From JAFHCF01 sp048497495 (GTDB lineage: Bacteria > Pseudomonadota > Alphaproteobacteria > Rhizobiales > Ancalomicrobiaceae), in contig JAFHCF010000201.1 of assembly GCA_048497495.1 (NCBI GenBank), positions 1 through 10,255 of the forward strand: DNA of 10,255 nt, in the 5' to 3' direction. The notes beneath the pieces are model-generated. The model was not told where the DNA came from. It worked only from the letters and a program-made list of their open reading frames with translations, and searched no databases. A program made the position numbers and the translations under genes. Below, in pieces: positions 6,283-10,255 of the stretch; the first letter of the stretch is position 1; each line of letters starts with the position of its first letter.

Positions 6283-7506
6283 ATGACCGCTTCCAACGTG
6301 CCGACGAACTTCGACGTCGCCGTCGTCGGCGCCGGCCCGGCCGGGCTCGCGGCCTCGATCGTCTTCGCCCGCGCCGGCTTCTCGACCGCGCTGATCGCCC
6401 CGGCGTCCCGCCCCGACGACGTCCGCACCACCGCCCTCCTCGGCGGTTCGGTGACCTTCTTCGAGACCCTCGGCCTGTGGGACGAGATCGCCGCGAACGG
6501 CGCGGCACTGGCGGTGATGCGCCTGATCGACGACACCGGCCGGCTGATCCGCGCGCCCGAGGCGTCGTTCCGCGCCGCCGAGATCGGCCTCGAGAGCTTC
6601 GGCGTCAACATCGTCAATTCGGCGCTGACCCGCATCCTCGATGCCCGCGTCGCCGCCTCCACCGTCACCCGCGTCGAGGCGACGGTCGAGACCGCCGACC
6701 TGGGCGCGACCGGCGCCACCCTGCGTCTGTCGACCGGCGGCGACATCGCGGCCCGCCTCGTCGCCGCCGCCGACGGTAGAAAGTCGCGGTTGCGCGAGGC
6801 CGCCGGCATCGCCACCACCGGCTGGGCCCATCCCCAGTCGGCGCTGGTGCTGAACCTCTCCCATCCGCTTCCCCACGGCCTGGTCTCCACCGAATTCCAC
6901 GGCCCCGCCGGCCCCTTCGTCCTGGTGCCACTGCCGGGCAACCGCTCCTCGGTGGTGCTGGTGGAGCGGCCGGACGAGGCCGAACGGCTCTGCGCCCTCG
7001 CCGACGACGCCCTCGCCCTCGAACTCGAGCGCCGCGCCCATTCGCTCCTCGGCCGCTTCACCGTCGAGCCCGGCCGCCAGGTCTGGCCGCTCGCCTCGAT
7101 GATCGCCGACGCCCATGGCGCCGCCCGCGTCGCTCTCGTCGGCGAGGCCGCCCACACCTTCCCGCCGATCGGCGCGCAGGGGCTGAACCTGTCGCTGCGC
7201 GACATCGCCTCGCTCGCCGAGATCGCCGCCGAGGCACGCGCGCAGACGCGCGACATCGGCGGCGAGGCGACCTTGCGCGCCTACGAGAAGTCGCGCCGCC
7301 TCGACGTCGAGACCCGCACCCGCGGTGTCGACCTCGCCAATCGAGCGCTGCTCTCCGATCTCCTGCCGGTGCAGGCGGCGCGATCCCTCGGCTTCGCGCT
7401 CGCCAACCGCATCGGCCCCTTGCGCCGACTGATCATGCGCGAGGGCCTGACCCCGACCTGGTCGACACCGCGCCTGATGCGCGGGCTCGACATCGCGTCC
7501 GTGTGA
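6283..7506 (+). CDS. UbiH-family FAD-dependent hydroxylase (ubiquinone biosynthesis)
   Basis: A 407-aa class A flavoprotein monooxygenase of the UbiH/UbiF/Coq6 family, which uses FAD, NAD(P)H and O2 to hydroxylate the ring of ubiquinone intermediates at the membrane. It shows the N-terminal dinucleotide motif DVAVVGAGPAGLAAS (11-25), the family block VRTTALLGGS (47-56), the ADGRKSRLRE motif (163-172) and the FAD ribityl motif GEAAHTFPPIGAQGLNLSLR (287-306). Length matches the family (about 390-410 aa). GGAG lies 7 nt before the ATG. Alphaproteobacteria often use one or two broad hydroxylases (UbiL, UbiM) in place of the UbiF/H/I set, and which ring position this one acts on cannot be told from sequence alone, so I give no symbol. 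It is followed 37 nt later by the P-type ATPase gene, perhaps on the same transcript. Confidence 0.93.
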   Translation: MTASNVPTNFDVAVVGAGPAGLAASIVFARAGFSTALIAPASRPDDVRTTALLGGSVTFFETLGLWDEIAANGAALAVMRLIDDTGRLIRAPEASFRAAEIGLESFGVNIVNSALTRILDARVAASTVTRVEATVETADLGATGATLRLSTGGDIAARLVAAADGRKSRLREAAGIATTGWAHPQSALVLNLSHPLPHGLVSTEFHGPAGPFVLVPLPGNRSSVVLVERPDEAERLCALADDALALELERRAHSLLGRFTVEPGRQVWPLASMIADAHGAARVALVGEAAHTFPPIGAQGLNLSLRDIASLAEIAAEARAQTRDIGGEATLRAYEKSRRLDVETRTRGVDLANRALLSDLLPVQAARSLGFALANRIGPLRRLIMREGLTPTWSTPRLMRGLDIASV

Positions 7507-7543
7507 AGAGGTCGACCTCGGCCTCGTGACGGTGGAGGAATCC

Positions 7544-10168
7544 ATGGCTTCCGGTCCCGCCTCGCCGCGCCGCGACGAGCCCGCCACCCTCCCCGCCGCC
7601 ACCTCGCCCGATGCGCGTCGGCTCACCGGCCTCGACGAAGCCGAAGCCGCACGACGTCTCGACCAGGGCGCCAACGAATTGCCGAGCCCCGGGGCGCGGT
7701 CGTTCGTCACGATCCTGCGCGGCGTTCTCGCCGAACCGATGTTCCTGATGCTGCTGGTCGCCGCCGGCCTCTATCTGGCGATCGGTGATCCGGCGGAAGG
7801 CGCGGCGCTGACCGTCTTCGCCTGCCTCAGCGTCGGCCTGGTCATCGTCCAGGAGGTGCGCGGCGAGCGGGCGCTCTCGGCCCTGCGCGATCTCTCCGCC
7901 CCCACCGCCCGGGTCCGCCGCTCCGGTCGTGACCGCATGGTGCCGGCCCGCGAGGTGGTGGTCGGCGACCTGCTGGTGGTCGAGGAGGGCGAGCGCATCG
8001 CCGCCGACGCCGTGCTGCGCAGCCATCACGGGTTGGTCGTCGACGAGTCGCTCCTGACCGGCGAGGGCGTTCCCGTCCGCAAGCGCGCCGAGCCCACCGC
8101 CGCCTTCGCCGACGTCCGCCCCGGCGGCGACGATCGCCCCGAACTCTATGCCGCCACCCTCGCCGTCTCCGGTCGCGGCCTCGCCGAGGTCGCCCGCACC
8201 GGATCCGCCACCGCCGTCGGCGCCATCGGCGCCTCGCTCGCCGGGATCGACGAGACGGCGACGACGCTCCAGGGCGCCATCGCCGGCCTCGTCCGCGCCT
8301 TCGCCATCTTCGGCGCCCTCACCTCCGTCGCCCTGGTGGTGCTGGTGCACATGACCGGCGGCAGCTGGGTCGAGGGCCTGCTCGCCGGCCTGGCGCTGGC
8401 CATGGCGATGCTGCCGGAAGAATTCCCCATGGCGCTGGCGATCTTCGTGGCGCTCGGCGCCGAGCGCCTCGCCCGGGTCAAGGTGCTGACCCGTCGCCCG
8501 GCGATCATCGAGACCCTGGGGGCGGCCACCGTGCTCGCCACCGACAAGACCGGAACCCTCACCGCCAACCGCATGGAACTGGCGGCGATCGCCTCCGACG
8601 GCGAGGAGGCGCGCCTCGACGACGACGCCCCGCTCTCCCCGGCGCTCGTCCGGGTGCTCTCGGTGGCGGCGCGGGCGTCGCGCGCCGAGGGCTTCGATCC
8701 GATCGACCGCGCCCTGATGGCGGCGGCGGGCGCCCGCCTCGACGGCGCCGTCCATCCCGCCGACCGCGGCGCCGAGGCCGACTATGCCGTCGCCCCCGAC
8801 CTCCTCGCCATGACCCGGCTGTGGCGCGACGGCGCCGGCGCCGGTCAGGTCGCCACCAAGGGCGCGCCGGAGGCGGTGGCGCGGCTCTGCGGCCTGTCGG
8901 AGGCCGAGACGGCGGCGCTCCTCGCCCGGACCGAGGGTCTGGCGGTCCGGGGTCTCCGCGTCCTCGCCGTCGCCGAGGGCCGTTGGGAGGCCGACGCGCC
9001 GACCCACCAGAGCGCCTTCGCCCTCGATCTCGTCGGCCTCGTCGGCTTCGCCGATCCGCTGCGCCCCACCGTGCCGGCGGCGATCCGCGAGGCCCAGCGC
9101 GCCGGCATCCGCGTCGTCATGATCACCGGCGACCTGCCCGAGACCGCCCGCGCCATCGCCACCGGCGCCGGCATCGGCTGGGCCGTCGACCGCCCGGTGG
9201 GCTTCGCCGAGGGGCCGCTCGCCGTCCTCACCGGTCCCGAGATCGCCGCCCTCGACGATCCCGGCCTCGCCGAGCGGGCACGCGAGGTGAACGTCTTCGC
9301 CCGCGTCATGCCCTCCGAGAAATTGCGGCTGGTGCGCGCCTTCCAGGCCACCGGCGAGGTGGTGGCGATGACCGGCGACGGCGTCAACGACGCCCCGGCG
9401 CTGACCGCCGCCCACATCGGCATCGCCATCGGCCCGCGCGCCACCGACGTCGCCAAGGAGGCCGCCGACATCGTCCTGCTCGACGAGGACTTCGGCTCGA
9501 TCGTCGCCGGCGTCCGCCTCGGCCGGCGCATCTTCGACAACCTGCGCAAGGTGATGATCTACATCGCCGCGATCCATGTGCCGATCGCCGGCCTGGCGCT
9601 GCTGCCGGTGCTCTTCGGCGGTGCGCCGTTGATGCTGCCGCTGCACGTGGTGCTGACCGAGATGGTGATCGATCCGATCTGCTCGCTCGCCTTCGAGAAC
9701 GAGAGCGAGGAGCCCGGCATCATGGAACGCCGCCCCCGCGCCCTCGGCGAACCCTTCGTCGGGATGCGCCAGATCGGCTGGGGCCTGATGCAGGGCGTGG
9801 GCCTCCTGGCCGCCTGCCTCGCCGTCCACGTCGCGGCGCTGCGCGCCGGGCTGGTGATCGACGAGGCCCGCACCCTGGTCTTCGTCGCGCTCACCACCGG
9901 CAACCTCGCCCTGGTCCAGGTCAACGCCACCGCCGGTCTGGCGCTGACCCGGCTGTTCCGGCGCGGCAGTCTGGTGTCGTGGATGATCACCGCCGCCGCC
10001 TCTCTGGCGCTGGCGACCACCATCGTCGTGCCGCCCCTGCGCGACCTCTTCCACTTCGCCCTGCCCGACCCCTCGGCGGTCGGCCTCGCCATCGCCGCCG
10101 GCCTGGTGGCGCCGTTGGCCTTCGATCTGATGAAGCTGGTGCGGCCGAGGAGCCTCCGGGCGGAATAG
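7544..10168 (+). CDS. Cation-translocating P-type ATPase (P2-like, PEEFP type)
   Basis: An 874-aa ATP-driven ion pump of the inner membrane. An N-terminal cation-ATPase domain (GLDEAEAARRLDQGANELP, 29-47) precedes helices M1-M2 (about 64-104). The actuator domain carries DESLLTGEGVPVRK with TGEG at 172-175 in place of the usual TGES. M4 holds PEEFP (291-295), where calcium and sodium/potassium pumps have PEGL. Asp334 in DKTGT is the phosphorylated residue, KGAPE (439-443) marks the nucleotide domain, and TGDGVNDAP (610-618) the hinge. A C-terminal set of about six helices includes EMVIDPICSL (706-715) in M6. There are no N-terminal metal-binding domains and no CPC motif, so it is not a copper or cadmium pump. 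I recall uncharacterised bacterial pumps with PEEFP in M4; the ion is unknown. The ATG at 7544 has GGAGGA 4 nt before it, preferred over GTG at 7526. The stop lies inside a palindromic repeat. Confidence 0.94.
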   Translation: MASGPASPRRDEPATLPAATSPDARRLTGLDEAEAARRLDQGANELPSPGARSFVTILRGVLAEPMFLMLLVAAGLYLAIGDPAEGAALTVFACLSVGLVIVQEVRGERALSALRDLSAPTARVRRSGRDRMVPAREVVVGDLLVVEEGERIAADAVLRSHHGLVVDESLLTGEGVPVRKRAEPTAAFADVRPGGDDRPELYAATLAVSGRGLAEVARTGSATAVGAIGASLAGIDETATTLQGAIAGLVRAFAIFGALTSVALVVLVHMTGGSWVEGLLAGLALAMAMLPEEFPMALAIFVALGAERLARVKVLTRRPAIIETLGAATVLATDKTGTLTANRMELAAIASDGEEARLDDDAPLSPALVRVLSVAARASRAEGFDPIDRALMAAAGARLDGAVHPADRGAEADYAVAPDLLAMTRLWRDGAGAGQVATKGAPEAVARLCGLSEAETAALLARTEGLAVRGLRVLAVAEGRWEADAPTHQSAFALDLVGLVGFADPLRPTVPAAIREAQRAGIRVVMITGDLPETARAIATGAGIGWAVDRPVGFAEGPLAVLTGPEIAALDDPGLAERAREVNVFARVMPSEKLRLVRAFQATGEVVAMTGDGVNDAPALTAAHIGIAIGPRATDVAKEAADIVLLDEDFGSIVAGVRLGRRIFDNLRKVMIYIAAIHVPIAGLALLPVLFGGAPLMLPLHVVLTEMVIDPICSLAFENESEEPGIMERRPRALGEPFVGMRQIGWGLMQGVGLLAACLAVHVAALRAGLVIDEARTLVFVALTTGNLALVQVNATAGLALTRLFRRGSLVSWMITAAASLALATTIVVPPLRDLFHFALPDPSAVGLAIAAGLVAPLAFDLMKLVRPRSLRAE

Positions 10169-10186
10169 CCGGAGCCGTATTCCGCC
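10159..10186. repeat. Palindromic repeat, family A, copy 2 (inverted; contains the ATPase stop codon)
   Basis: GGCGGAATA (10159-10167) pairs perfectly over 9 bp with TATTCCGCC (10178-10186), around a 10-nt interior. Read on the minus strand, the interior is CGGCTCCGGC, close to copy 1 but with its inner stem disrupted (GGC-TCC-GGC). The TAG stop of the P-type ATPase (10166-10168) is formed by the left arm. It may act as a weak terminator; no T-tract follows. Confidence 0.8.
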
Positions 10187-10230
10187 GCCAGAGCCCGTCG
10201 TCGGCGCAGGTCGTCCCATGCGGGCTCGGT

Positions 10231-10255
10231 CGGCGGAATACGCCTGCGGCTATTC
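10231..10255. repeat. Palindromic repeat, family A, copy 3 (cut by window end)
   Basis: CGGCGGAATA (10231-10240) in the same orientation as copy 1, then a bulged C, an inner stem GCC (10242-10244) with GGC (10248-10250) around a TGC loop, and TATTC (10251-10255) where the window ends. The outer arm would pair GGAATA with TATTCC. Compared with copy 1, the inner stem has swapped from GGC/GCC to GCC/GGC, keeping the pairing. The 44 nt between copies 2 and 3 (10187-10230) hold nothing I recognise. Confidence 0.75.

Noticed and set aside
6124..7710. Upstream extension of the SnoaL-like frame (664 codons in all) across the UbiH-family gene
   Set aside because: Only the last 130 residues look like a protein family; the rest is antisense low complexity, and a strong ribosome site sets the start at 6108.
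7433..10219. A 928-codon open frame on the minus strand opposite the P-type ATPase
   Set aside because: Its translation is rich in Gly, Ala, Arg, Asp, Gln and His with no domain, and lies antisense to a gene with every P-type ATPase motif. It is a GC-rich codon-bias artefact.

Overview
This is a GC-rich (roughly 70 percent by eye), densely packed stretch of bacterial chromosome. A UbiH-family ubiquinone hydroxylase, the style of the proteins and two families of GC-rich intergenic palindromes all point to an alphaproteobacterium, most likely of the order Hyphomicrobiales (Rhizobiales). That placement is an inference from protein character and repeat type. No rRNA or other marker gene is present. 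I see no tRNA, CRISPR array, transposase, phage gene or integrase.

Layout. rimO (ribosomal protein S12 methylthiotransferase) lies on the plus strand at the left edge, just downstream of a small palindromic repeat. It converges on a run of six minus-strand genes across a 123-bp inverted repeat made of two head-on copies of a second palindromic element. Read in the direction of transcription, from right to left, the minus-strand genes are: a SnoaL-like small protein, a DUF2182 membrane protein with paired cysteine clusters, a TerC-family membrane protein, an NADPH:quinone-oxidoreductase-like enzyme, a phospholipase/carboxylesterase-type alpha/beta hydrolase, and a TMEM175-type (DUF1211) potassium channel. 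A 174-bp divergent intergenic region then separates these from a plus-strand pair: a UbiH-family FAD monooxygenase and a large P-type cation ATPase. The ATPase stop codon lies inside a second copy of the left-edge palindrome, and a third copy is cut by the right end of the window.

Function. The genes are mostly housekeeping or general membrane physiology: ribosome modification, ubiquinone synthesis, quinone or alkene reduction, ester hydrolysis and ion transport. Four of the nine proteins are integral membrane proteins linked to cations: TMEM175, TerC, DUF2182 (by its cysteines) and the P-type ATPase. They do not form an obvious single pathway. The closest couplings are oxidoreductase with esterase (a 4-nt TTGA stop/start overlap) and SnoaL-DUF2182-TerC (short gaps on one strand).

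The most interesting content is non-coding. Both palindromic repeat families keep their outer arms while the inner stem changes sequence and still pairs, which suggests structure is under selection or that the elements spread as hairpins. I found no clear candidate for an undescribed multi-gene system. Very long open frames opposite the real genes are a by-product of high GC and were rejected.
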